This document shows, one piece after another, positions 23,229-35,447 of a DNA stretch of 64,000 nt (the stretch's first letter is position 1; the number at the start of each line of letters is the position of its first letter). The DNA lies in NCBI GenBank assembly GCA_032433765.1, contig JAVIAB010000156.1:87769467-87833466 (forward strand), in the 5' to 3' direction. The DNA comes from Megaustenia siamemsis. Taxonomy: Eukaryota; Mollusca; Gastropoda; Stylommatophora; Ariophantidae. A program made the translations under genes and the position numbers. Below the pieces are notes generated by a model. The model saw only the letters and a list, made by a program, of their open reading frames with translations. It ran no database searches and had not been told where the DNA came from.

Positions 23229-23320
23229 AACCTAAGAAGAAGGAGCCATATCTTCCATTACCCATCACCTTACTCCACCATGTACATGCTAGGAGCTGCA
23301 CAATTGCCTTTCTTCTCACA
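23031..23320 (-). pseudogene. Duplicate of an innexin gene 3' end
   Basis: About 290 bp aligns with 25160-25405, covering the last codons (coding ...APSMYMV, then stop) and the 3' flank of the innexin exon. Shared landmarks are CTGTTTCTAAATCTGCAGAG, TTTTAAGTAGACC and CCATGTACATGCTAGGAGCT. The copy then runs into CT/CA microsatellite where the rest of the innexin should be. It contains an expanded CT tract at 23183-23225 that is short in the other copy. I read it as a truncated tandem paralogue. Confidence 0.7.
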
Positions 23321-24344
23321 CTCTCTCTCACATACTCGTACATGTACACTTACAAACGCTTTCTCTCTCTCTCACATACTCACACATACAAACTCTCTCA
23401 AATACTTGTTATACACACATACAAACTCTCTCAAATAATTGTTATACCCACATACAAACTCTCTCGCTCATACTCGTACAAACACACATTGATTTTTACA
23501 CATTTTCAAACTGTCTCTGTCCCTCTCACTCACACACGCACATACTAGTACATATACGCTTACAAACTCTCTCTCTCTCTCTCTCTTACACACACTCGTA
23601 CACACACATAAATTGTCACGAAAAAAAAACCTTTTCATTTCCTCTTTCCAATTTGTATTTCTCGACTTCCAGTTCCAAGATGATGGAATCCATTGAGCGC
23701 AGCAGGATCAGCTGGAGGTTCCACAAGTAAGGTTTCCGTACCGGCGCTATGTAATTCTTGGATCGGCCACTGTCTTTTCGATGAATCAGGTGCTGTGAAT
23801 ACGACCTTCCATTGTTATTGTCAAATCGTTGTGTGTGCTATGTCATGACTTCGAACGGTGTCCAATATAACCACTGTAGAATTTGTTCAGGGCCGTTTGC
23901 TTGCAGCACTTTCATGTGAATCACTGTACCAAGTAAATTAAAGGTCCCACTTTTAGGGTTTTGCTCTGGAAATGTGGTGTTTGTGCACGTGGATGGTATT
24001 TTCAGTGAAATAAGCGTTGTGTGTACAACTTTTTTTGTCAAACGTTGTGCTTACTACGTCAGAGTGATACACGATGTGGCCTTTCGATGGGCAGATTGTA
24101 TATTCCTAAAGCTCGAGGCTGTTCGTGGATCTCGCAGCCCTGGACTCCAATCTTCTAGTCAAGAAGGATGGCAGATGAACTAAAGAGAGGTACAGAGAAA
24201 ACGGAGGAAGACCAAGATTGTGAACAAGTAGCTTTATTTCTCATCAATTTCATGCTGTGAGATTTGCTCATGAGGAGATGTGAGCTCTTATAGACAGTTC
24301 TTCAATGCTCGATGATGATGCTCCGACCACTAATAACTATTATT

Positions 24345-24391
<47 letters not shown>

Positions 24392-24769
24392 CTCAGGCAT
24401 ATAACATTATCTTCCTTCTATTTCTCTAAAAAAAAATACCACACACACGCACAGTTTTTCCATATAAATATTAACACTTTCTCTCTCTCTTTTTTTCACA
24501 CACACACAGATATATGTCTCTCTATTTCTGGTTAAAACATTTCAACTTTACTATATATCTAGAAAAATTGTTATTCTATCTGTCTACACATTCATTCAAG
24601 CTAGGATTCACATTTTATTTAATTTCCGTTTGGCCACCCTTTCCATTCTGCCAACAGCTTCACTCAAATAGGACATCGTTTCTAAGTAACCTTTCACTCA
24701 TTTGTAAAAGATCCACCCAGGAAGAACCTCACTTAGCATTTCTATTCCTAATAACATCTTCGCCCAAAC
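23321..24769. other. Microsatellites and unclassified sequence
   Basis: 23321-23610 continues the CA/CT cryptic satellite. 23640-24300 is mixed-composition DNA without a recognisable gene. A pure CT run sits at 24350-24386 and CA/TC motifs at 24430-24520. I see no supported coding region. Confidence 0.5.
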
Positions 24770-25165
24770 ATAACCTCAGTTCTAATTTCTATTCCTAATA
24801 ACATCTTCACTCAAACATAACCTCATTTCTCATTTCTATTCCTAATAACATCTTCACTCAAACATAACCTCATTTCTCATTTCTATTCCTAATAACATCT
24901 TCACTCAAACATAACCTCATTTCTCATTTCTATTCCTAATAACATCTTCACTCAAACATAACCTCAGTTCTCATTTCTATTCCTAATAACATCTTCACTC
25001 AAACATAACCTCATTTCCCATTTCTATTCCTAATAACATCTTCACCCCAACATAACCTCATTTCTCATTTCTATTCCTAATAACATCTTCACCCAAACAT
25101 AACCTTAGCTCTCATTTCTATTCCTAATAACATCTTCACCCAAACATAACCTCAGTTCTCATTTC
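24770..25165. repeat. 47-bp minisatellite
   Basis: About eight near-identical copies of a 47-bp unit (CCTAATAACATCTTCACTCA, AACATAACCTCATTTCTCAT, TTCTATT). The period was measured between 24841 and 24888. It lies just 3' of the innexin gene. Confidence 0.92.
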
Positions 25166-25362
25166 TGTTTCTAAATCTGCAGAGCTTCATTTTAAGTAGA
25201 CCATCATATTTCTCTACCCTCTCCTTCCTCTCTTAACTTTCTCTCACTTTCTCTCTTCCTACTACTTCACTCAACTTTCAAGCATGGTCCTACTTCTGCT
25301 CTCTCTCTCTATACAATCCTAATAATAAAAAAGAGAAGCCATATCTTCCATTATTCATCACC

Positions 25363-26134
25363 TCACTCAACCATGTACATGCTAGGAGCTGCATAATTGC
25401 CTTTCTTCCCTACCCCTTCCTCACTAGCCTGGGCCTCAGCATCTTGTGACCTTGAATATGTAGTCCAGATATGTCTAACTAGGTCACAGACCAGCACGCC
25501 TGTGATGCTCAGCGCCATCATTCTGACCAGAAGCACTCCGTCGGTTTGCAAGTATCTTCTGAATTGAGCAATGTCTTTCTTGTTGTCTCCGTCGGTTTGC
25601 AAGTATCTTCTGAATTGAGCAATGTCTTTCTTGTTGTCTCCGTCGATTTTATCGGACTTTTCAGACAGGAACTGGCCAAAGTTTTTTTCTAGAAAGCGGA
25701 TAGTCCTTGAGCCGTGCAGAAGCTCAAACGTCCACGTGATACAGCTAATCGCATTGGCCGCCATCATCATCATCAAGCAGATCCACAAAAGGAGAAACAT
25801 CTTCTCAAGGAAGGCATTGATCGCCAGCACACACTGAATTGTGTATGTGTGGACATTCTCCATCTGGCGTATTTTAAAGTCACAGTGAACGACCCTGGGG
25901 AAGTTGTAGGTGTCTTCCCATAGGCCGTTTTTCAGATATGACGATGCCGCAGTTATTCCTAGTGTCCAGAAATTTGTCTGTAGGAAAGCAGAAACGATGA
26001 AGAATTGTCCAACAACGTTGAGGAGGTAGAGAAATTTGATGAAGAGAAAGATAGTAGTCAGTCTATGCCCTGAGTGGTTAACCCCAAAACTGGCTCTGGA
26101 TAATGTTTGTTGAAGACAGCCTTCGTTCCCACTT
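25363..26134 (-). CDS. Innexin, 3'-terminal coding exon
   Basis: Innexins form gap-junction channels and hemichannels in the plasma membrane. This exon starts after an acceptor TGTTCTGTTTCAG (minus strand, AG at 26136-26135) and runs to TGA at 25365-25363, about 256 codons. It encodes the third membrane segment (TIFLFIKFLYLLNVVGQFF), the second extracellular loop with the family-typical FPRVVHCDFKIRQMENV and TIQCVLAINAFLEK (two of the conserved loop cysteines), the fourth membrane segment, and a cytoplasmic tail with the conserved YLQTDGVLLVRMM block. The first two membrane segments must lie in upstream exons beyond 26134, and none is visible. The tail carries a perfect 17-residue duplication (25540-25641). 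The frame is fully open. Confidence 0.9.
25540..25641 (-). repeat. 51-bp in-frame tandem duplication inside the innexin exon
   Basis: Two adjacent identical 51-bp copies (25540-25590 and 25591-25641) encode DGDNKKDIAQFRRYLQT twice, between the fourth membrane segment and the conserved DGVLLVRMM block. The reading frame is kept. Confidence 0.93.
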
Positions 26135-26179
26135 CTGAAACAGAACATGTTAAATATTAGAACACAGTTTTTCAATCAC

Positions 26180-26911
26180 CCCCCCCCCCCACCAATGATA
26201 AAACCACACTCTTAAACTCCTCCACACTAATAATCACCCCTTACACCTCTCCCCCCTCCCCACAAATGATCATATCACATACCATCACCCCTTACACCCC
26301 TCCCCACCAATGATCATATCGCACACCATCATCCCTTTACACCCCTCCTCACTAATGATCATATCACATACCATCACCCGCTTCCACCCCTCCCCACAAA
26401 TGATCAAATCACACACTATCACCACCTTACACCTCTCTACCCTAATGATCATATCACATACCATCACCCGCTTCCACCCCTCCCCACAAATGATCAAATC
26501 ACACACCATCACCACCTTACACCTCTCTACCCTAATGATCATATCACATACCATCACCCGCTTCCACCCCTCCCCACAAATGATCAAATCACACACCATC
26601 ACCACCTTACACCTCTCTACCCTAATGATCATATCACATACCATCACCCGCTTCCACCCCTCCCCACAAATGATCAAATCACACACTATCACCACCTTAC
26701 ACCTCTCTACCCTAATGATCATATCACATACCATCACCCGCTTCCACCCCTCCCCACAAATGATCAAATCACACACCATCACCACCTTACACCTCTCTAC
26801 CCTAATGATCATATCACATACCATCACCCGCTTCCACCCCTCCCCACAAATGATCAAATCACACACCATCACCACCTTACACCTCTCTACCCTAATGATC
26901 ATATCACGCAC
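26180..26911. repeat. 45-bp satellite with 90-bp higher-order unit
   Basis: The unit contains AATGATCATATCACACACC and a C-rich half. From 26371 two variants alternate (one with ATCATATCACATACC, one with ATCAAATCACACACC), giving a nearly perfect 90-bp period (CCATCACCCG at 26371, 26461 and 26551). The array lies upstream of the innexin exon, so it is within its intron. Confidence 0.93.
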
Positions 26912-28137
26912 TGTAATAGAGTTGAGTTAGATTTTCCAGAATAACAAGTTAGTCACTAGTTAAGTTACGGTAGAAATATAGAGAGAGTAGAGGTTCAGGT
27001 AAGGCACAAGTGACGGAGAGTTATGTCAGAATTGTTGGACGACACAGAATGGTTGGGTCCAAGGAAAATCCCACTCGGGTTTTCCAATTCACAAGTTGTT
27101 ATTGTAGGTGCCATCACAAATAACATGCATCGACCTCGTGGTGTTATTGTCAAATCTCCACAATGTCGGCTCTCAACAACAGGTGTTGCATGACTAGAGC
27201 ATGCGTTGACCCCATGACTTTGGCCCGGATGATAAAGAAGTGGTCATCCAGCTACCAGGATGAATTAGGTCATGGGAAGATGGCTCACGAAAATAAGTTG
27301 TTATTGTCAAAATCTTGAGAGTTGAAAGACGAGAGTTCAGATCTCGGTCAAGTAACTGGACACGAGAACTGCAGGTGACCAAAAGAGGGCAAGTGGTCAA
27401 ATGGGCAGCAAAATGATTGGCTGCTGAGCCTCAGGTGAAAGAGAGTAGTTGAGTATATAAACTCCTACACAACAGTTTGAGTTTGTCAGAGGGTTAAAGA
27501 GAAGCAATCAGAATGTAGACTAAGTCAGCTTAGTCCGGCTTCGGCCGAACTGCCAAAGGCAGTTAGTTAGGCAGGCAGTTCAAGCAGAAGTAGAAGCAGT
27601 AAGGCAAGCAGTTCAGGATGAAGTAGTAGGTTAGACAGAGGAAGTTCAGGACAAAGTAAGATAGAGTCAGAACAGTTTAGAAGTTATTCATGATAGATAG
27701 TTGATCGAGAATATTATGACTTTAGTTGTGAAGTGATTGTGTTTCCATTTTGAAGTATTTCAAGAATCTAACATGTCGTAAATAGACAAATTGACAATGA
27801 TTGAGTTCTGATGAATGACATGTATAACTATATCATTGCACTTGGGAATAGTTTATAGCCACCGGCGATTGCCTCCAAGCTATTCCTAAATTCCGGCGAT
27901 TGCCTCCAAGCTATTCCTAAATTAATGAACATTAATTTAATAGAAGTGCAGCCAAGACTATAGATCATGTGTGCCAAATGGATAAGTCAATAAACTTGAT
28001 TATCATTGTTTGTAACAAGAAAGACTCTGTCATGAAATTTACCTGTTGAGTTGGTAAACTAAATTGTATGTGATGTATTATCAAGATACAGAAACTACTG
28101 GTTATAATACAACAAAGAACATCATGACTCTATAACA
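26912..28137 (+). mobile_element. Solo LTR of an LTR retrotransposon
   Basis: A 1,226-bp non-repetitive block inside the satellite. It begins TGTAATAGAGT and ends ACTCTATAACA, so the ends are imperfect inverted repeats of the TG...CA type. The flanks are a 5-bp duplication with one mismatch (CGCAC at 26907-26911, CACAC at 28138-28142). Inside lie a TATA box (TATATAA at 27454-27460) and, about 530 bp downstream, AATAAA (27989-27994), in the order expected for U3-R-U5. There is no coding sequence and no second LTR, so internal recombination left a solo LTR. The superfamily is unknown. Confidence 0.72.
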
Positions 28138-31100
28138 CACACCATCACCCCTTACACCTCTCCCCCCTAATGATCAAATCACACACCATCATCCCCTTAC
28201 ACCCTCCCCCCTAATGATCAAATCACACACCATCACCCCCTTACGCCTCTCCCCCCTAATGATCAAATCACACACCATCACCCCCTTACACCTATCCCCC
28301 CTAATGATCAAATCACATACCATCACCCCCCTACACCTCTCCCCCCCTAATGATCAAATCACATACCATCACCCCCTTACACCTCTCCCCCCCCCCTAAT
28401 GATCAAATCACATACCATCACCCCCTTACACCTCTCCCACCCTAATGATCAAATCACACACCATCACCCCCTTACACCTCTCCCCCCTAATGATCATATC
28501 ACGCAACATCACCCCCTTACACCTCTCCCCCCTAATGATCATATCACGCAACATCACCCCCTTACACCTCTCCCCCCCTAATGATCAAATCACATACCAT
28601 CACCCCCTTACACCTCTCCCCCCATAATGATCAAATCACATACCATCACCCCCTTACACCTCTCCCCCCTAATGATCAAATCACATACCATCACCCCCTT
28701 ACACCTCTCCCCCCCTAATGATCAAATCACATACCATCACCCCCTTACACCTCTCCCCCCCCCTAATGATCAAATCACACACCATCACCCCCTTACACCT
28801 CTCCCCCTAATGATCATATCACACACCATCATCCCCTTACACCCCTCCCCACTAATGATCATATCACATACCATCACCCCCCTACAATTCTCCCCCTAAT
28901 GATCATATCACACACCATCACCCCCTTACACCTCTCCCCCCTAATGATCATATCACACACCATCATCCCCTTACACCCCTCCCCACTAATGATCATATCA
29001 CATACCATCACCCCCCTACACCTCTCCCCCTAATGATCATATCACACACCATCACCCCCCTACATCTCTCCCCACTAATGATCATCTCACACACCATCAC
29101 ACCCCCCTACACCTCTCCCCCCTAATGATCATCTCACACACCATCACACCCCCTACACCTCTCCCCACTAATGATCATATCACACACCATCATCCCCTTA
29201 CACCTCTCCCCACTAATGATCATATCACACACCATCATCCCCTTACACCTCTCCCCACTAATGATCATATCACACACCATCATCCCTTTACACCTCTCCC
29301 CACTAATGATCATATCACACACCATCATCCCCTTACACCTCTCCCCACTAATGATCATATCTCACACGTCACCCTTGACACCCCTCTACACTAATGATCA
29401 TATCGCACACGTCACCCCTGACACCCCTCTCCACTAATGATCATATCACACACGTCACCCCTGAGACCCCTCTCCACTAATGATCATATCACACACGTCA
29501 CCCCTTACACCCCTACCCACTATTGATCCTATAACATAACATCACACCCTTACACCCCTCCCAACTAATGATTATATCACACACCATCACCCCCTTACTC
29601 CTCTACCCACTAATGATCATATCACACACCATCATACCCTACACCCCTACCCACGAATGATCATATCACACACCATCATCCACTTACACCCCTACCCACT
29701 AATGGTCAAATCACACACCATCATCCCCCTACACCCCTACCCACTAATGATCATATCACACACCATCATCCCCCCACACAACTACCCACTAATGATCATA
29801 TCACACACCATCATCCCCCCACACCCCTACCCACTAATGATCATATCACACACCATCATCCCCCTTACACCCCTATCCACGAATGATCATATCACACACC
29901 ATCACCCCTACCCACTAATGATCATATCACACACCATCATCCCCTTACACCCCTACCCACGAATGATCATATCACACACCATCACCCCTACCCACTAATG
30001 ATCATATCACACACCACCATCCCCTTACACCCCTACCCACGAATGATCATATCACACACCATCACCCCTACCCACGAATGATCATATCACACACCATCAT
30101 CCCCCTTACACCCCTACCCACGAATGATCATATCACACACCACCATCCCCTTACACCCCTACCCACTAATGATCATATCACACACCACCATCCCCTTACA
30201 CCCCGACCCACGAATGATCATATCACACACCACCATCCCCTTACACCCCTACCCACGAATGATCATAGCACACACTATCACCCCGTTACACACCTACCCA
30301 CTAATGATCATATCACACACCATCATCCCCTTACACCCCTACCCACGAATGATCATATCACACACCACCATCCCCTTACACCCCGACCCACGAATGATCA
30401 TATAACACACCACCATCCCCTTACACCCCTACCCACTAATGATCACATCACACACCACCATCCCCTTACACCCCGACCCACGAATGATCATATCACACAC
30501 CACCATCCCCTTACACCCCTACCCACGAATGATCATATCACACACCACCATCACTCCTTACACCCCTACCCACTAATGGTCAAATCACACACCATCATCC
30601 CCCTACACCCCTACCCACTAATGATCATATCACACACCATCACCCCCTTACACACCTACCCACTAATGATCATATCACACACCATCATCCCCCTACACAC
30701 CTACCCACTAATAATCATATCACACACCATCACCACCTTACACACCTACCCACTAATGATCATATCACACACCATCACCCCCTTACACACCTACCCACTA
30801 ATGATCATATCACACACCATCATCCCCCTTACACCCCTACCCACTAATGATCATAGCACACACCATCATCCCCTTACACACCTACCCACTAATGATCATA
30901 GCACACACCATCATCCCCTTACACACCTATCCACTAATGATCATAGCACACACCATCACCCCCTTACACACCTACCCACTAATGATCATAGCACACACCA
31001 TCACCCCCTTACACACCTACCCACTAATGATCATAGCACACACTATCACCCCGTTACACACCTACCCACTAATGATCATATCACACACCACCATCCCCTT

Positions 31101-31560
31101 AAACCCCTACCCACTAATGATCATATCACACACCACCATCCCCCTTACACCTCTACCCATTATTGATCATATCACACACCATCATCCCCCTTACACCCCT
31201 ACCCACTAATGATCATATCACACACCACCATCCCCCTTACACCCCTACCCACTAATGATCATATCACACACCACCATCCCCCTTACACCCCTACCCACTA
31301 ATGATCATATCACACACCACCATCCCCCTTACACCCCTACCCATTATTGATCATATCACACACCATCATCCCCTTACACCCCGACCCACTAATGATCATA
31401 TCACACACCACCATCCCCCTTACACCCCTACCCACTAATGATCATATCACACACCATCATCCCCCTTACACCCCTACCCACTAATGATCATATCACACAC
31501 CATCATCCCCCTTACACCCCTCCCATTATTGATCATATCACACACCATCACCCCCGTAAA
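28138..31560. repeat. 45-bp satellite, main array
   Basis: About 75 tandem copies of the 45-bp unit with AATGATCATATCACACACC as its most conserved part. There is a drift in the C-rich half from CTCCCCCC (28.1-29.1 kb) to CTACCCA (29.5-31.5 kb). The TGATCA palindrome recurs in nearly every copy. Open frames up to about 360 codons exist only because 45 is a multiple of three. Confidence 0.95.
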
Positions 31561-31599
31561 CATTTAGGTTTAAATATTAAAAACAATCCATTATCAATC

Positions 31600-32348
31600 A
31601 CATACTACCTTTTTGTTGTGGATGTCTCCTTCCTCTACACCTTCACTCACTCCCTGACAAGACATACTACCTCTTTGTTCTGGATGTTATCTCCCTCTAC
31701 ACCTTCACTCACTCCCTGACAAGACATACTACCTCTTTGTTCTGGATGTCATCTCCCTCTACACCTTCACTCACTCCCTGACAAGACATACTACCTCTTT
31801 GTTCTGGATGTCATCTCCCTCTACACCTTCACTCACTCCCTGACAAGACATACTACCTTTTTGTTGTGGATGTCTCCTTCCTCTACACCTTCACTCAATC
31901 CCTGACAAGACATACTACCTCTTTGTTCTGGATGTCATCTCCCTCTACACCTTCACTCACTCCCTGACAAGACATACTACCTCTTTGTTCTGGATGTTAT
32001 CTCCCTCTACACCTTCACTCACTCCCTGACAAGACATACTACCTCTTTGTTCTGGATGTCATCTCCCTCTACACCTTCACTCACTCCCTGACAAGACATA
32101 CTACCTCTTTGTTCTGGATGTCATCTCCCTCTACACCTTCACTCACTCCCTGACAAGACATACTACCTCTTTGTTCTGGATGTTATCTCCCTCTACACCT
32201 TCATTCACTCCCTGACAAGACATACTACCTCTTTGTTCTGGATGTCATCTCCCTCTACACCTTCATTCACTCCCTGACAAGACATACTACCTCTTTGTTC
32301 TGGATGTCTGCTCCCTCTACACCTTTATTCACTCCCTGACAAGACATA
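31600..32348. repeat. 62-bp minisatellite
   Basis: Twelve copies of a 62-bp unit (ACATACTACCTCTTTGTTCT, GGATGTCATCTCCCTCTACA, CCTTCACTCACTCCCTGACA, AG), with very little divergence between copies. Confidence 0.93.
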
Positions 32349-32847
32349 CTAACAACACCTCCATAATGACGGTTTCCTTGACCTTCAAATCTTACTTCAG
32401 CCCTTCTCTGCCTAGCTAAAATTGTCTTAACCTTTACCTTTTTTTAAAATTCAACTATCAATTCTTTGACCAAACCAATGAGGTGGTCAGGTGCACCAAG
32501 ATGGCTCCTAGCTGTGTTTGCATGTTCATTGGTTACCTGGAACACCACATCTTTTCTTCTTTCCGTGGCTATTTTCCGTGATGTGTTACGGGTACATCTG
32601 CGATGGTTGGATCTTTCAGAACGAGATTTGACCCAATACTATTACTTTGTGGGCTCGTTTTACCTCTCCATTCAGATCTCGTAGATTGTCTCCACCTTCT
32701 CAGTTACCTCCCTTGACGTTACTCTCTCTCTCTTCACCAATCTGTCCTCCACAACTCTGTATTTTACAATCTTCATCCCAACGTTGTGCTACCAATGCCA
32801 CTCCTGGATCCTAGATGCAAGAACAATAAGAACAATAACCTCTTTTT
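32349..32847. other. Unclassified sequence
   Basis: A short open frame at 32466-32684 has no recognised domain and no splice or promoter context. No repeat is seen. LINE B begins at about 32848. Confidence 0.4.
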
Positions 32848-35090
32848 CTTCTACCTGTCAGCTCCTTGTGGAGAATAGGTCTTCAACAAACACTTTCCAA
32901 GTCGTTCTGTTTCTTGCCATTCTTTTAAGATCATTCCATGTCGTCCCCATCATCTTCATCTCTGTTTCTGTCTGTCTTGTCCAAGAATGTCTTGGTCTTC
33001 CTCTCTGTCTTTTCCGCTGTTAATTCTAAAAAAAGGGCCTGTTGTGTAATACTCTCAGTTGGCTTCCGCAGTGTGTCCTATCCAGTACCATCGTTTTCGC
33101 TGTATCTCTTTATCCACAGGTATTTGACTGGTACATTTCCATAATTCTATGCTAGTGATTTTGTCCTGCCATTTCCATCCTTTTATTCTGCGTAAGCATC
33201 CATTAATGAAAGTATGTATCTTCAAGATTGTCAATTTTGTTGTTATCCATGTTTCACAGCCATATAATAGGACTGACTTAACTTTGGAGTTAAAATTTTT
33301 ATTTTTGTATTTAACCTAATTTCTTTGGACTTCCATGTTTCCCAGTGCAACAAAAGCTCCTCTTGCTTTTGATATCCTTATTTTGGTATCATTTTCTGTT
33401 CCTCCCTCTTTATCTATATTACTGCCGAGATATATGTAAGATTGTACGTCTAGTAGAGGTATTTCTCCTAATTGTATTTGGTTATTGCCAACTGCGTTAA
33501 TTCTCATAATGTTGGTCTTATCTCTATTAATTTTCAGTCCTAGCTGTTGTGATCTCTCATCAAGTATGCTCATTTTATCCTGCATCTGTTGATGACTGTG
33601 TGATAGGAGAGCTATGTCATTAGCAAAGTCTAAATCATCAAGTTGTTTGGTCAGTGACCACTGGATTTCATTTCTGTTGTTTTGCATTATTCTCATAATC
33701 CAATCTATGGCCAGTAGAAAGAGAAATGGAGACAGAAGGCATCCCTGCCTTGCTCCTGTTCTTATTTCAAATGCTTCTGTAAGCTGCCCTTCATGCACCA
33801 CATTACATTTCATTCCTTCATACATTGTTTTTATCAGGTTAATAAACTTTATGGGGATTCCGTAATGACTCAGCAACTTCCAAAGCATTCCTCTGTCTAA
33901 ACTATCAAATGCCTTTTCGCAATCTATGAATCCAATATAAAGTGGGGACTGTAGTTCTAAACTTTGTTCAACTATTATACGTAGAGTAGTTATTTGATCA
34001 GCACATGATCTGTTCTTCCTAAAAACTGCGTGTTAATCTCTCAAATGTTTCTCTATGGCATCTTTTAGACTCTCCAGAATGATTCTGCATAATATTTTTC
34101 CTGGCACTGATAGTAGCATAATTCCCCTATACTTTGTGCACTCCTGTAAACTTCCTTTCTTTGGTTGTTTGATCACATAACCTTCTTTCCAGTTCTTAGG
34201 TATTTCTTCCCTCTCCCAATTTTTTTCTAATAGATTATGTAACATCTAGGTAGAGGTGCTAATATCTGCTTTGATGGCTTCCGAAGGAATTTCATCTGGT
34301 CCTGTGGCTTTACCATTTTTTAAATAGTTTGATGGCTTTCATTATTTCTTCTTTGCTTGGTTTTGCACAGTTAACGTAACTCTTCTTCTGCCGGCAGTAT
34401 ATCTGGAGGATTATTTGAGCCGGGTCTGTTCAAAAGTTCTTCAAAGTACTCTTTCCATCTGTACATTTGTTTCCTTATATTACTAAGCAGATTTCATTTT
34501 GTTATCTTTAATAAAGGCAAGGATCTGTTTATATTTTCCACTTAATTTCTTTGTGCTGTTGTATAGTTCTTTCATATTCCCTTTATTTGCTGCTTCTTCT
34601 GCCTCTTTAGCTTGTTTATCTATATATTTCCTCTTTTCCCTTTTAATGCATCTTCTCACTTCTTTGTTCACCTCTGTGTAAGCTTCCAGTGTCTTGGCTT
34701 TATTACTTCTCATTTTGCTTTTAATTATGTCTGCTTTCTTGTTCTTTCTTTCTTTAATTTTGTCCAGGGTCTCTGCTGTCATCCATGCCTTATTCCGGCG
34801 TTCTCTTTTTCCCATTGTTTCTTCGCATGTCTCTTTCCATATATCCTTTACCTGTTTCCAATGATCTTCTATATTTATTAAATTTTCTAGTTGTTGGATG
34901 ACTTGGTGTTTTTTTGATATTGTGACTGCAAATTTATCTTTATTCCCTTGTTCTTTAAGAAACCCTACATTGAAATACTGTCTACCCTTATTCGTTGTAG
35001 TATATCTTTTTTTGTTTCAGTTTAAGTTTGGCCAACAGAAGATGATGATCTGAAGCTACATTTGCCCTTCTATATACTTTAAAAATAACC
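32848..35090 (-). mobile_element. LINE family B, 5'-truncated copy with RT
   Basis: Read from 35090 down: the end of an endonuclease domain (SDHHLLLAKLKLK), a basic linker (MGKRERRNKAWMTAETLDKI), RT N-terminal blocks (NWKEGYVIKQPKKG, YRGIMLLSVPGKI), the palm (FDSLDRGML region at about 33900, TGARQGCLLSPFLFLLAIDW), the catalytic motif FANDIALLSHSHQQM (33627-33583, replacing the usual xADD), the thumb, and a C-terminus at 32890, then an AGAAG tail. Several frameshifts occur between 34240 and 33890 and downstream of 33316. The catalytic aspartate pair is damaged. Confidence 0.85.
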
Positions 35091-35330
35091 TCTACTGAGA
35101 TTAAATGTGTTAGACGAATGACAGGAAACAGCCTGAGAGATAAGATCAGAAACGAAGAACTGAGAGAAAGCTAGGAATAATCCCCCCCCTCCCCCCACCC
35201 CCCACCCCGCCTTAGAATATATAAAGAAACAACAGATAACATTGTTTTGTAACGTGAAAAGGCAAATGGATATTTAAAAAAAGCATCTTGTCTTCAATAA
35301 ACATTGCGAGAACACCAGACAAAGGGCTGA

Positions 35331-35447
35331 CTACGATAATGGGGGATTTGATGGATTATTAGAAACACTAGGAAACATAACAGCAGGAGAGGCGAACAGA
35401 AGCGCTAAAGATGAATCGATGGAATATTTGAAACACTAGGAAGCATA
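35331..35447. repeat. 66-68-bp minisatellite, left remnant
   Basis: Two degenerate units containing TTAGAAACACTAGGAAACAT and GCAGGAGAGGCGAACAG, the same repeat as 39926-40240. It marks the original locus into which LINE A inserted. The preceding 35091-35330 holds a C-rich run and nothing recognisable. Confidence 0.8.

Noticed and set aside
30078..31166. 362-codon open frame of THHHPLTPLPTNDHI-like repeats
   Set aside because: It lies wholly in the 45-bp satellite. The period is a multiple of three and several frames on both strands are open, so the frame needs no coding function.
28138..31560. CRISPR-like array
   Set aside because: Units are tandem, with no unique spacers, in clearly eukaryotic DNA. 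It is a satellite.
32466..32684. Small membrane-like open frame
   Set aside because: It has no recognised family, no neighbouring exon and no conserved motif. The length is within chance expectation.
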